Shown here: positions 22,506 to 34,336 of the stretch, piece after piece
Layout: each line of letters begins with the position of its first letter
Position numbering within the stretch: position 1 is the stretch's first letter
Assembly: GCA_004764695.1 (NCBI GenBank)
Contig: SMSO01000006.1
Location: 724,859-788,858 of the forward strand
Source of the DNA: Schizochytrium sp. TIO01
Taxonomy: Eukaryota > Sar > Bigyra > Thraustochytrida > Thraustochytriidae
Direction of reading: 5' to 3'
Length of the DNA: 64,000 nucleotides
Notes under the pieces: generated by a model
The model's database searches: none
What the model was told of the DNA's origin: nothing
Seen by the model: the letters and a program-made list of their open reading frames with translations, nothing else
Made by a program: the position numbers and the translations under genes

Positions 22506-24249
22506 TGATCTAGCTAACCATATGTACAGATCAATCTGCTTCGATGCCAACTTCCATTAAGGGTGTATATAGACGACGACGGGTCCTAAAAATACTTCCT
22601 ATTTGTATTGAACCGAGTTATTTCACATATTTTGCGTGGCTTTCATACGTGGCCAAACTATTTTGAAAAGTACAGCTTCTACATAAGTACTCGATAGACT
22701 AGCGTGAAACTAAATCAGTAATTCAAGTTTATCACAAAAAGAAAAGAAGCGCTTCAAAGATTTTATGGAACAAGTCATGTCTAACTAAGCTCCTATCATA
22801 TAGATTGCTTCATCTACTCCCCAAGCTAGCAGATCGTTAACACAGAAGCCTAATTTCAACCCTTTTTTTTTTTTCGAAAGATCACCCTTTTTTTCGAAAA
22901 ATCACCAAGTGGTGAACGTGTTGAAAGATAATTCTGGTCAGCTTGATGTTGACTCTAAAAATGAAGGCTTTAAGAAGTCTGATTTAAGAGCTAGCGAACT
23001 GCTGTCCTTGAGAATGAATTCCAGGATAGATGGACTCATGCAGTAGTTAAGGAGGCTAAGACATTCTTGCAAGGTGTTAGAGATAATCAATGAGGTTAGG
23101 TTTATTCAATTTCTTCAACTTCTTCAACCATCGATTCAAGTAATATAATACTTTGATGTAGGTTATGCGTAGTCACACTTTTGATTCTTGACACTGCGGC
23201 AGTCACATGACTTTGGCTGCCTACTCTTGCTCTGTTGTAAGCCCTATGTTTACGAGGGTTTCACAAAGGGACGCCAAGGAGTCTAGCAATGTCTTGTCCA
23301 CTAGTTCTTTCGATTGGAGATCACAGCAGAACTGTCTTGTTAACGTCTACTTGAGGGAATGATTCATACAGAGAAATGTAGATAACTAGTGTTTTTTTTG
23401 TTTAGCAGGCAACCTTTTAGACCCAAATTTTATTCTTACGTACCAAAAGCCCTAGAGTAAATTACACCGTTTCACTCTGGAATTCGCAGTTTCTACAACA
23501 ACCTCGACTGAGGCTAAACTGAAGCAAGCATGTTTGATTCAAACAAAGGAATTATATATTTTATGTATTTGTATATTTATATATTCGACGGTTGCTCCAT
23601 CTTTGAGCGGAGGGCATCAGTAATGGAGAACCCAGACAGACAATTAGTTCAGACTCGCTAGCCTCGAAACCTTGTGCTTAATAGAATTTGACTTTAAGGC
23701 CTTTAGGTCATATGCTCCGACCCTAAAAGAAGGAAATTATGAAAATAAAACATATGCATTGTCTATCTAGTTTAATTCTTTCTCAGACTCATCACTTCAG
23801 ATCAAATTCTCAAAGAAGTGATCAATTGATAATGACTACTTATATATAAGCTAAATGATACATATTTTCATTCATTTTAAGCGTTGGACACAGGCTCACT
23901 AAATCACCTTTTGAATATTTCTATGACAAAAGGAATGAGAAGATATCCACATATTTTTGCGTTGATCCAGAGTTTTGTTCAGCAAGAAGGATCATGTAAG
24001 ATTATAACTGAAAGAAGATGAAGGTCCAACTGCGATTTTTCGCATATTTTCTCGTAATCTCTCAACACTTTTCGTTCTCTGCATCATTCTCCACTCTAAT
24101 CTGTCGTTCAGAGTTTTTTTTAAATAGCATTTTTGGAGTTTAATTTTACCACTGCACGAATATTGTCCGATTAAAAATCTTATGTTGAAGCTTCAGGCAT
24201 AATGCTCTTGACTGATTTTTCGTTTGCGAATAGTAATGTATGAACACGA

Positions 24250-24990
24250 GAGGCGTGGTCGATTTTACTGTTGAAACCTAGTCGAACATCATCTAACAAA
24301 AGAAGATATACATAAGAGATACCGCGCGTAACGTTTGTTGAAACTAATTGCTATCCATGCAGCCTCTTTTGGAAATATCCAGACAAGAAACTCATGGCCA
24401 GCGTGGGAGTACTGACGAGCAGAGGAGTTTACTTGTCAGAACCTAGCCAAACAAAAAAGACAATGTGCATACAATATTTCATGCGTAGCGTTTAATGAAA
24501 CTAATTGTCCCTTATGTAATCTTCTTTTGGAGTTCCCAGACAAGAAACTCATTGACAGAGTGGGTGTATGATAACAAAATGACATGTTATATTTACTTGT
24601 CAAATCCTAGTTTTTTGAAAAAGGAAAAAGGATCGGATGGTGTGCGTAAAAGGGCTCCCATGTATGTTTTTTTACGCGAATAGTTCTTCAAATATGCTAC
24701 CTTGATTGACCATTTTAACTCAGGAAACTGAAGAACACCGTGGGTGTAGTGAAAAGCAGTGGCACGGTACATTTAATTTTTCGCAAACTAGTGAAACATT
24801 GATGCCTGCCGCGAGCTCAAATGCATGACGTTTTTTAAACTATTTGTAGTTCATGGAACCTCCTTTTAAGATTTCCAGACAATTAATTGATGGTTAGCGT
24901 GGGTGAAATGTCAATAAAGGGGCATGGAGTATTTCACTTTTCATAGCCTAATCAAACAAAAAAGGGAATTTGCTGCATTTGACCAAAACT
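24250..24990. repeat. Decayed tandem repeat, four to five units of about 158 bp
   Basis: Each unit has, in order: a GTTT-GAAACTAATTG-like segment, CCTTTT-GGAA/AAG, CCAGACAA, a GCGTGGG(T)G anchor, a TTTACTTGTC-like segment and CCTAG-CAAACAAAA. The GTGGG anchors fall at about 24402, 24560, 24740 and 24899, giving spacings of 158, 180 and 159 bp. A weaker copy precedes them. Units are strongly diverged. Confidence 0.7.
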
Positions 24991-26533
24991 CTGAAATCAA
25001 TCGTTTATTCACAAGATACAGCAATATAACTGTTGATCTTAATTAAAGTGGTTTGTGGCCATGTTGTGTGTGTGTGATGATAGGGTATGTATGGCCAGTT
25101 TTGATCGAGTAGTCGACTACCGATTACAATCGACTAATATATCCTTCCAAGAAAATAAAGCAGCCTTATACTTACTCTTTAACAAAGCTACTGCTGCCAG
25201 TGAATATGAAAAGCTCTCCATAGTCGATAAGTAAAGAAAGAATCACCCTAACTTAGAAGTCCATAAATAAAGAAGGAAATAACTCAGATGTATGCTATCG
25301 CGATCACGTGTTGTGGAGGGACTTTAATACCTTTGTAGACCATATAGAAAGTGCGACAAACCCTACTCGCATTGAGGACACACACGCAATGGGGCTTTTT
25401 GCACTCTGTGCTAAATTTCCCTCAGATTGTGTACATGCTCCTTCTATTTCTGACTTGTTTGGCCCTTATCGATGGTTTTTCGCTTTCGAAATGATGTCCA
25501 GCACTGGGTTTCACGAGAAAGTTGTGGGACAGGGTCACAATATTTATAACAAAGGGATAGATTTTGAGCCATTGTGATTCATAGAATCCTCAAGTATAGT
25601 AGTCCGAAGTATGGGATAAGCGGAGAGATACATCTACCTTTGTAACTTGAATTTGCAAGAGTCGCATCGAGGTGGAATTCTCTTTTAAAAGTTCTTTAGA
25701 TCTCTCCTGTGTGGCACCAATTACGTTTGAAAGAACAGAAACAAAGGTAGTACCCCTCCTGTGGTGTTTCTATTACCACATTATCATAAAAACCGACTTC
25801 GCTGCAGCTGGCGTAGCCTACCTTGTAAAGAAAGATATGTTCTCTTGTTCATTAATTCAACCCAACTATTTTCGCTATTTGTCACGTTAGGCACTACTAG
25901 GCAAGTAACGTAATTCACAGCAAACCAGAGACGCAGCAAAATCATTTGAGCAATCTCCAACACACTCACTCACTCACTCACTCACTCCTCCCATCCCCGG
26001 CTGCCAAGCTGCCATTGATCAAAAGAGCTGCTCTGCTGCCAGAGGCTCCCTTCCAGTCGTCTTGTGTTTCCGCTCACGAGCAGCGCGTTTTATTCCTTTC
26101 ATCTTTCTGCCCGAGGTCGGTCTGACCTTGGGCGCATACGTGGTGTGCAATGAATGTTCCAGGCTTACAAATCTGGAGGACTCAATCTGAACCTTGAGAA
26201 GCTTCGATGTGTTTGACTGTAGCTCATGCTATTTATTTTCCAAGCTGTGTTGTCTTCTCCATCGTGGATTGCCCAAGAAGCTACAGCTGTCGCAGCGGTG
26301 TAATGCTTCGCAGCTAAACTCGATCTTGGCTGCCTGGGCCGACCGACTGAGGCAGACAGCAAGCAGGTGGTAGGTAAGTGCTTTCACCGGTGGTCTTGAT
26401 TGGCGAAGAACGTTTGCGTCAGCGAGCAGCCTAGACCCGCGAGGGGAACGCGGTTTCGTCAACAAAGCGGCGCTGCAGTCGTTTCTCTTATCCCTATAAC
26501 TAAGAAGGGAGAGAACGTGGATACCTTTCTTTT

Positions 26534-26633
26534 GAAAGAAAGAAAGAAAGAAAGAAAGAATTAGAAAGAATTAGAAAGAAAGAAATAGAAAGAAAGAACT
26601 TAGAAAGAAAGAAAGAACTTGAAGAAAGACCAC
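26534..26633. repeat. Polypurine (GAAA)n tract
   Basis: About 100 bp of GAAA units with TTAGAAAG interruptions. Confidence 0.9.
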
Positions 26634-26852
26634 TTACATTTATCTGTACACCAGCGGATGTATGTTGGCGCAGTCATTTCCACCCCGCTTCAACTTGCTC
26701 GCAGCCCAGTATTACTTGCTTGCTTGCAGGCCTCGCCACGCGGCTGAACTGCCGCATCGCCGCACATTATCGACCATACCCAGGCATGAAAGTACCTAGC
26801 CAGGCAGGTATCAGTATCGTGCACCGCCAATGACTAGTCTAGGGTTAGCATG

Positions 26853-26964
26853 CATTGATTCATACTCATTGATTCATACTCATTGATTCATACTCATTGA
26901 TTCATACTCATTGATTCATAATCATTGATTCATAATCATTGATTCGTACTCATTGATTCGTACT
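26853..26964. repeat. Fourteen-bp minisatellite, 8 copies
   Basis: Eight tandem copies of CATTGATTCATACT. The first four are identical, two carry an A at position 13, and the last two carry a G at position 10, so variants lie in pairs. Confidence 0.95.
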
Positions 26965-28143
26965 CATTCATTTGTTCATCATTCATTCATGCATGCGTCG
27001 GTCAGAGCTTGTCCAACAGCGAGTCCGCCACCATCATCGCACAGTCCGTTGCGTTTCGTCGGAATGTCCTTGGCAGAGGAGACTCCGCCGTGCGAAAGCT
27101 GTCTGTCTGTCGTTGGCTTGCTTGCCTGTAAGAACCGTCTCAAGAGCCTCGAGTCTTTTCATGCGATTTGATCCATGTGTCAATCAATCTCCAAGACTCA
27201 CTCAACTTGGAGGGCTGATTTCCTCTCTCCGCTCGAGGTCTGTCTTCGAGTGCCTGAGGCCAGCGACGTCAACTTCGATCTCTTTGGTTCTTCTTTCACC
27301 TTGACTGACTGACTGACTGAGTGAGTGATCGACTATCCAATAAGCTGCTGTTGGCTTTGGTTGACTCAAGTGAAGAACCCGAAGACTCGCTCGCCTGTCT
27401 ACGATCTCAACTTGCTAAGCATTTGGTGAAAAGAACCTACTTTTCAAAGCAAGCAAGAAAGCAAGCAACCAAGCTCGTCAAGGTTTCTCTCCTGGTCAAG
27501 ACGCGCACCACTAGCGCCAGCAGCGCAAACTGCCTCTGCCGTGAGCATGATGTCGTGTAACCTCCATTGCCGCGCTGCTTGCTTGAGTCCATTCTTCTTC
27601 AAGACCAAGACAAGATCATGATCAAGATCAAGACCAAGATTTAACTGAATGTTCTCTAGCTAGAGATATACTTTCCAACGTCATCCTGAAAACAATCGTG
27701 CTGTTGCCTTTCCTTGATCCCACATCGTCCGATACTACACATTCTCTGAAAACAGAACAGACTTTAGTTTAATCGGTTCAATCGAAAAAGGTTTTCAAGA
27801 ATCGTGAACTCTGATCCTCATCTCCGCTCGTCTTTCACGTCCTCCAAGACCCGCGAATTGGCGCTCTTCCAGCTTCCGTTGAAATATGCATCTCCCAATT
27901 CAAGCATTTCTACCCGATAAGCCTAGGTGCCGCTAGGAGGTCCAGCTGCGCTTTCTTTCCAAGAGGACCCGCCTCAGCCCAAGTTCTGCTACTTAGGCAG
28001 GTCATAAGAACTGCCTACTGACCTGCAACGCAAAATGAGGGCTCAGTTCAACGTGAATTCGAATTCCTCCTTGCGACGTGAAGACAGCTGCATTGGCAGG
28101 GCTCCGGGGCCCCTCTCTCAACCTAGCTACTCGCTAAATACGC

Positions 28144-28642
28144 TCACATTCCTTCCAGCGTTCGCAGCGTTCGCAGCTTTTCGCAGGCAAGTAAAGCTGA
28201 TGCTTCACAGCTTTCTTTCGTCGCTCGTTCATGATATGGTCTGTGTTTGAGAACACCCCTTCTAAATAAAGAAATCATAACCAAATCATGAATGAATGAA
28301 TGAATGAATGAATAAACAAAGAATAAGTAATTAAAACAAACAAACAAGTAAACAAGTAAATAAATAAATAAATAAATCAGTATGCAGGTATCTCGATACT
28401 TATGCGATAAAGGAAAGGCACTTGCGCTTAGATCTTGGGCATTGTTCTGCTCTGTGAAGATCGCGACAGCATCAGCCACAAACCTCTGCCTGAAGGCGGC
28501 GGCTCTGTCGCTTGCTACCATGCGATCGACCAATCTTCAGACAGAGCGTGGAGGCGTTCCAACCAAGAATTACCTGTCATTAACGCCCTCTATTTCCTCA
28601 AAGATTCCCGGTCTCTCCGCAAATGTGTCCTTGCCGTAGCAG
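28144..28642 (-). CDS. Candidate split gene fragment, three exons (unidentified)
   Basis: Three minus-strand exons can be joined in one phase: 28574-28642, 28400-28534 and 28144-28261. Exon 1 follows a CTAAC branch-like motif and CTAG acceptor, reads KDTFAERPGIFEEIEGVND and ends AG|GTAATT. Exon 2 reads through FRQRFVADAVAIFTEQNN and ends AA|GTATCG. Intron 2 (28262-28399, 138 bases) carries TTTA, TTTG and CATT microsatellites and ends TTTCTTTATTTAG. Exon 3 is Lys/Glu/Arg-rich and stops at a TGA lying inside a possible GTGAGC donor, so the gene may continue. Intron 1 would be only 39 bases, which is suspiciously short, and plus-strand frames are open over the same DNA. The acidic and basic helix-like composition favours the minus reading. 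No family recognised. Confidence 0.35.
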
Positions 28643-29090
28643 CTAGCCAGTTAGCTATCCGATACTGCTAATACCTGCCTAGTAGCTATAGCTACCGGCC
28701 TCAAGAGGATGTAAGAAAGGGAAGAATCGTCCAAGTAAACACTGCAATCAATTACAACCTATTCCTCTTTTTTTAATGATTGCTAATTCATTCATTTCTC
28801 TTACAGAGTCAGCTCACGATTCGATTTACAACATGCAACACAACACCCAACTCACTCAGAAGAGCGACCTTGACAACCTCTCGTGTATCCATGTCAAGCT
28901 AGCAAGTATGCCTGTCGCAAAACCAGCAGCAGCAGCAGACTCCCTTCCATGAAGCCAATTAATTAACTAATGAAATCTACGTACGTACAGGCATACAAAC
29001 TACAGGTGGCGGGCTGGGACTGACCTCTTCCGACAAGAGCACTCAGCTTTTCAGCTCTTCGATTTTATAAGTTCATTGGTTTTCATCAAT

Positions 29091-29140
29091 TTCACGAGCT
29101 TTCACGAGCTTTCACGAGCTTTCTTGAGCTCGTGAAAGCT
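29091..29140. repeat. Tandem decamer ending in a perfect 14-bp hairpin
   Basis: Three copies of TTCACGAGCT at 29091-29120. 29107-29120 is the exact reverse complement of 29127-29140, with a 6-base loop. Confidence 0.9.
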
Positions 29141-32021
29141 CAGGAAAGTTTTCAAAGGCTTTCAAAAGTTTTCAAGAGGGGGTTCGCTGGAGAGAGGGAA
29201 GAAGGTCAACTTCCAGGCAGGCTCCGCGAGCACGCAATCAAACACCTGCAAGCTTCCTGCTGCACACCGCATCCGCGAAGAGCGAGCCCAAGATATTGCT
29301 GTGCCTGCACAAGAGCGCCCAAGTCGCCTTGTACGGGCCCAAGATGTCTCTTCTCATGGAGTTCTCGGCCCAAGGGCGATCCAGAAATCAGCTCCCGCGG
29401 CAAACCCGATCTATTTCCTTCCAAAGTTTGCAGACACAAGTTGCGGAAGAGAGACTAAACCAAAGCAAAGCAGAGTAAACCAAATCATATGATATCAAAC
29501 CAATTCAATTCACTTCACTTCACTTCACTTCAATCGAATCGAAGTGGATCAGATCGGACCAAATCGAAGGCGTGGAAGCCATTTCATCATGGATTAAGTC
29601 GAACTTTGGGTGCACGAGCGCCGAAGTGTTTCATGCGGCATCTATGGAATTGCTGCAACGGAGGGAGAACCCATCCTATCCTACGATTGCTTGCTTGCTT
29701 GCTTGGTGAACTTGGTGAGTGCTTCAATGCGCTGACTTTTGCCGTTTTCTGGGAGAAGGGACGAATAAAACTTGAAGCATACGTGTAAGGCGAAGACGAA
29801 CGCGGACAGCAGAGCTGCCTGAAATTTGGGGGTTTGCACCAGAGCTGAGGAATAGATGAGTGAATACTCGAGTGAATGGATGGTCAACGGGTTCTTTCAT
29901 CATGGACGTTGCTGGCTGGCATGGCAGCCACCTTTCGCGAGATTAGAGTGAGTGAGCAGCTTTGTTTGGAATAATATGTGCTCCGCCAATTGGTTTTTAT
30001 CAGGCTGAAGAAGGTGTAGTAGGCATCTCTCTATCTATGTAGCCATCCGAGGCAAGATTGACGGATGAAGTTTTCTGCTTTCGTCATCATTTCCACGCGC
30101 CACAGCTTTCTTCCTGTCCGGTGTCTGAACGGTGCTATACATTCTCTGGCATTATTTCGCGGCAACAGAACTCGTAGCAGCAACTACTTGGTAGGTAGGT
30201 GTTGGTAGGTAGGCACGTACTACCACCTTCTAGTCCCTAGGTAAAGAAAGTTGTTGCATCTCACTTTTTCTTTCTCATAGTAGTAGTTTCATGGAAAGCT
30301 CAAGTACCCAGCAAGGTATCTGGAAGAGGGGCATGATGAGGTCATCATTTGCAAAAAGAAAAGGAAAAGAAGAAATTTTGTAAAATGATGTTTGCTGTTC
30401 TCAGGGAAAATATCATAAAAGATGAAAATCACAATACAATGGTCATTCCAAGTTGATCGAGAGACTAGTGGTACAACAGCTGAGTCGAATATTCATTTAC
30501 TATTCCATCCCCAAATTGGAAAGGTAAGATCGATTTTTCTAAAAGCCCTTAAAATTTGAGAAACCTGAAAGGAGCTCGCTCAGTTGAGATTTTAGTCACA
30601 AAATCAGAACTGAGAATAGGCGTCTACAGATTAAGACCAGACCGAAAAAGTTTCTTGGCGTTGGAACCAATTTTGAACCATCGATAACTATTATATGATA
30701 TGCATCCCCTCAGTTGACTCCCCAAAATTATTTCTGTGAATAAAATATTTGTTTTAAGCGCTCTCAAAAAAATTGCCTCTTCAGCGTAATACATACTATG
30801 GGATCTTCTTTCAAGATACCTTTATCATTTTAATTTTTATATTTATAAAATAATACATACTTTACATAATAAAACCCACAAAGACATTAATAACTAACTA
30901 CGACATGAGGCTGAGCCATGATTTGCATTGCCATGTTTTAGTCACAAGAGAAAAGTCCTTTCAAATCTTCTTTCTTAAAAACAAACGCAAAAGGACGCCT
31001 CAGATTTCACACAAGGAATTCATCGTTCGACCCGCTTCTCGAATAAACAGTTATCTACAAACTCATCGTGAATGGTCCTATCGCATTCGCCTTGCTCACT
31101 TGAGTTCCATTTGGTTCATACCGACAAAAGATGAATCTGAAATTGTGACGCGCCTTTATCTTTCATCGAACTGTTCAGTTGGCATCTTACCATCATCACA
31201 GTGCAACAGCGGAAGATGGATCTGACTGCGTTTTCATCCCCCCTCTGCAACTATAGTTGTTGCCCGCTAGTTGATCAGAAGCAGAGCATCTAACAAAGTA
31301 CGAACAAAGCTTCGTATTCCCATTTCCCCAGGGGTCTCGTAATCCACTTAAGACGCTAAACCCCTCAAAACTGGCATAAAGGACGAGACTACCTCAAACG
31401 AAGCTCGAAAAGTAACTATCAGAGGTCCATCATCTTTACCGAGCGGATGTCAATCTTTAAGAATCGGCACAGCACACTTCTGCCTGGTTCTTCAAAGGTC
31501 GCCACGAAGAACCAAATATGCGAAGCTCGTTTCCCACATCGTAGCTCTGCCTGCGTTGTTGCTTGGTAGGCTTGCATCATCGCGCGACGCGGGCCACGTT
31601 GCTTATCTTCAACGAGCTAGTGTTAGTTTTTGTGCACTCCGCTCCCCGTCTTGGGCCCGATCTCGTCCCGTTATTTGCTTTTTACTTTCCTGAAAAGCAT
31701 CATACGCCGCTTATTCATCGCAAAATCACAGCCAGTTCCAATTTCATCCCAAAAAGATCTGCGGCGCTGCGAGAAAGATACCTGAAGTACATCACCCATA
31801 CTACGCATCCTCGCCCTTCTCGACCCTGATCCTGGCTAGCTTCCCATGCTGCAATTGCAGCCAAAGTACGCTTCAGCCTTCAAGGCCAAACGAAATAAAT
31901 GGTTGAGCCAAAGCCACACATTTGATCACTTAGTGGACGATGACGATGATGATGATGGACTTTCTTTCTTTCAGACCGCTTGTTGCTGGCAAATATCTTG
32001 TCCTTCTCGCAGCACCGTTCA

Positions 32022-32063
32022 TATGTATGTATGTATGTAGGTAGGTAGGTAGGTAGGTAGGTT
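32022..32063. repeat. (GTAT)4(GTAG)6 microsatellite
   Basis: GTAT units turn into GTAG units. The array starts 50 bases after a TTTCTTTCTTTCAG acceptor-like site (AG at 31974), so on the plus strand it would occupy the donor end of an intron. Confidence 0.9.
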
Positions 32064-32290
32064 TGGAGGTGCCTACGTAGTACGTGCCAAGTCCCAACCG
32101 CCTTGAGCAGCGGCGATTTATCTCCTGCCTTAAGGACCCATTTGGATCGTCAACGCGGCACGAAATCCCGTTATCCAGTAGAAGAACAGGACAAAACCAA
32201 ACAAAACCAATCACAAACAACAAGGCAGCAGGACCTACAAGCTGCCCCAAAACCTCGCAAAACTGTTCTTCAAAATAAAGGCCACGAGCT

Positions 32291-32337
32291 CGCTTGCTCG
32301 CTTGGTTGCTTGCTTGCTTGGTTGGTTGGTTGGTTGG

Positions 32338-32369
<32 letters not shown>
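32291..32369. repeat. (TTGC)/(TTGG) microsatellite
   Basis: About 79 bp of TTGC and TTGG units in blocks. Confidence 0.9.
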
Positions 32370-33049
32370 GAGGAAACATTCGAAGAGACGTCGAAGTATC
32401 GAACATCGTGAGCGAAGAATATCGTGAGCGGATATGGGTGGATTGGCAGATTGATCGGTTGATCGATTGATAAATAAATAGACGCATAGGCAGATGAGAT
32501 TGACGGATGTATCTTCCGCCTCCGTCATCTTCGTGGCGCACTCTGTCATCGTCGTCATCATTCTCCATCTCACCACATCACATTTATGCACTTTTCAACT
32601 TCAATGAAAGTAAGAAAGAAAGAGAGAAAGAGAAAAGAAAAAAAAAAACTTGCCTAGCTTTGTCTCTAAGTAAGCCATAGGCCTCCTTCCAGCTGGTGGG
32701 CTAGCTTTTCATAAATAAAAAATATTGTTATTATTATTAATTAAACATTATCTTTTAAATAAAAACAAAAATAGCAGGTACATAGATACTTGTTGAAGAA
32801 GAAGAAGAAGAATGAATGAATGAATGAAACAGTTGCACAGCAGGGAAGCTTCAAAGGCCGAGGCGAACAAAGGACCTCTCAGAGAACGCGAGAGGCCTCG
32901 AAACGGCACGCAGGAAGCACGCATTAAACCCGTTTTGCACCAGTGGGTCTAACTGAGCCTGAGATCGAAGAAGAAGCCTTCTTTCGATCTTCGACTGATG
33001 CTTCGCTCAATTCTCGAGGAAGATCCGGATCATCGATAATCTCCCCAAA

Positions 33050-33137
33050 AGAAAAAGAGAAAGAGAAAGAAAAGAGAAAGACAAAGAGAAAGACAAAGAC
33101 AAAGAGAAAGAGAAAGGAAAAGAGAAAGAAAAAGCCT
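33050..33137. repeat. Polypurine AAAGAG/AAAGAC tract
   Basis: About 88 bp of AAAGAG-type hexamers, almost entirely purine on the plus strand. Confidence 0.9.
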
Positions 33138-33381
33138 CCTCCGGCTTTTATATCATCATGTAAAAATAACTAACTAACTAACTAAACAAATAAATAAATA
33201 GATAAATAAATAAATAAATAAAATAGATAAATAACTACTAGTGAACACCAACTTATGACTTAATAATAATCCCAGAGAACTTCAAGAAATCCGCTTCCTT
33301 CCGCTACCGCCACTCTCTGAGCTACAACAAACAGCTCAGGCTGTCACTGGCGATGATAATAACACCCCACTGGTTACCTGG

Positions 33382-33406
33382 CCTCCCTCCCTCCCTCCCT
33401 CCCTCC
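33382..33406. repeat. (CCCT)n microsatellite
   Basis: Five to six CCCT units, a short pyrimidine tract. Confidence 0.85.
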
Positions 33407-33571
33407 TCCCTCTCCCGCGCTGCTCCTGCTTCAATTGTCGTTGTCCTCGTCTTTCGTGCCTTCCTCCGCTTGCTTGCTTTGCTTTTCCACTATCCTGTAA
33501 ACTATCCAACGCCAGAGACCCAATCCGCAAGCCCAGGATTTCTCACATCAAACCATCACATACGATACTCC

Positions 33572-33572
33572 T

Positions 33573-33624
<52 letters not shown>

Positions 33625-33625
33625 G
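33572..33625. repeat. (GACA)13 microsatellite
   Basis: Thirteen GACA units ending in the palindrome GACAGGCCTGTC. Confidence 0.95.
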
Positions 33626-33702
33626 GCCTGTCTTCGGCCGATGTGCCTTGAGCCTGCGACAGCTCTGAAGGACCTCTTATGCGCTTTTCCGTCTGCGGCC
33701 GT

Positions 33703-33766
33703 GAAATGGAAACGGAAATGGGAATGGAAATGGAAATGAGAATGAGAATGAGGATGAGGATGAGAC
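33703..33766. repeat. Hexamer repeat GGAAAT/GAGAAT/GAGGAT
   Basis: Purine-rich hexamers that change sequence stepwise along the array. The alternating Phe/Pro and Ser frames on the minus strand are its translation. Confidence 0.9.
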
Positions 33767-34305
33767 TGGCAATTTTTTAAATTTTATTTTTAGATTAAAA
33801 AAATTATGATAAAATAATAATGACGACGACGCAGGACTGATTTTGCCCCCCACACGGACATACAAGTGTTCCGCGCGCTCGCCCTCCCAAGCAGAGAGGC
33901 CGCCTGAACTTGCTGGTTTCTTCTCGTTCCGTGGATCGCGCAATCCTCCTCGCTTGCGGGCAGCAGAAAAGAACGGCCGCGGCCTCCCTCCTCGTCGCGA
34001 TCGACGCCCCCGCCTCCGCGCAAAGGCCGCCGGGAAGGGGAAGCCCTTCGCAGGACCTCGAGCTTGCTTCAAGTTCTGCCGCTCTGACTGACAGCCATGG
34101 ATGGACCAACGAACGAGATAATGAATGGGTCCATGGATCTCTGGATGGATCTGAGGATGGTCGATGGAACAGTGGAACATGGAACATGTAACTTGGAACA
34201 ATGGGTCAATGGAACAGTGGAACAGTGAGGTCGGACCCTGCGCCTGCCTGCGCCCAAAGTACCCCCCGTGGGGAGGGCAGGGTGGGCGCGGCGGCTTGCG
34301 GCTGC

Positions 34306-34336
34306 GAATTGAATTGAATTGAATTGAATTGAATTG
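34306..34336. repeat. (GAATT)6 pentamer repeat
   Basis: Six GAATT units. Confidence 0.95.

Larger units (their letters stand above)
20707..25960. other. AT-rich region without intact genes or microsatellites
   Basis: A 5.25-kb stretch, clearly different from the neighbouring blocks because it has almost no simple repeats. It begins with the AP2-gene 3' flank. It contains a diverged duplication at 22.21-22.50 kb, a decayed tandem repeat at 24.25-25.0 kb, and short coding-like frames at 25.06-25.58 kb that are not in one frame. No complete gene seen. Confidence 0.6.

Noticed and set aside
26853-26964. Regular direct repeats considered as a CRISPR array
   Set aside because: The units are contiguous with no unique spacers, and the window is eukaryotic nuclear DNA.
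29132-29478. Several overlapping frames at 29.13-29.48 kb
   Set aside because: All three plus frames and one minus frame are open because the stretch is GC-rich, so no single coding frame can be chosen.
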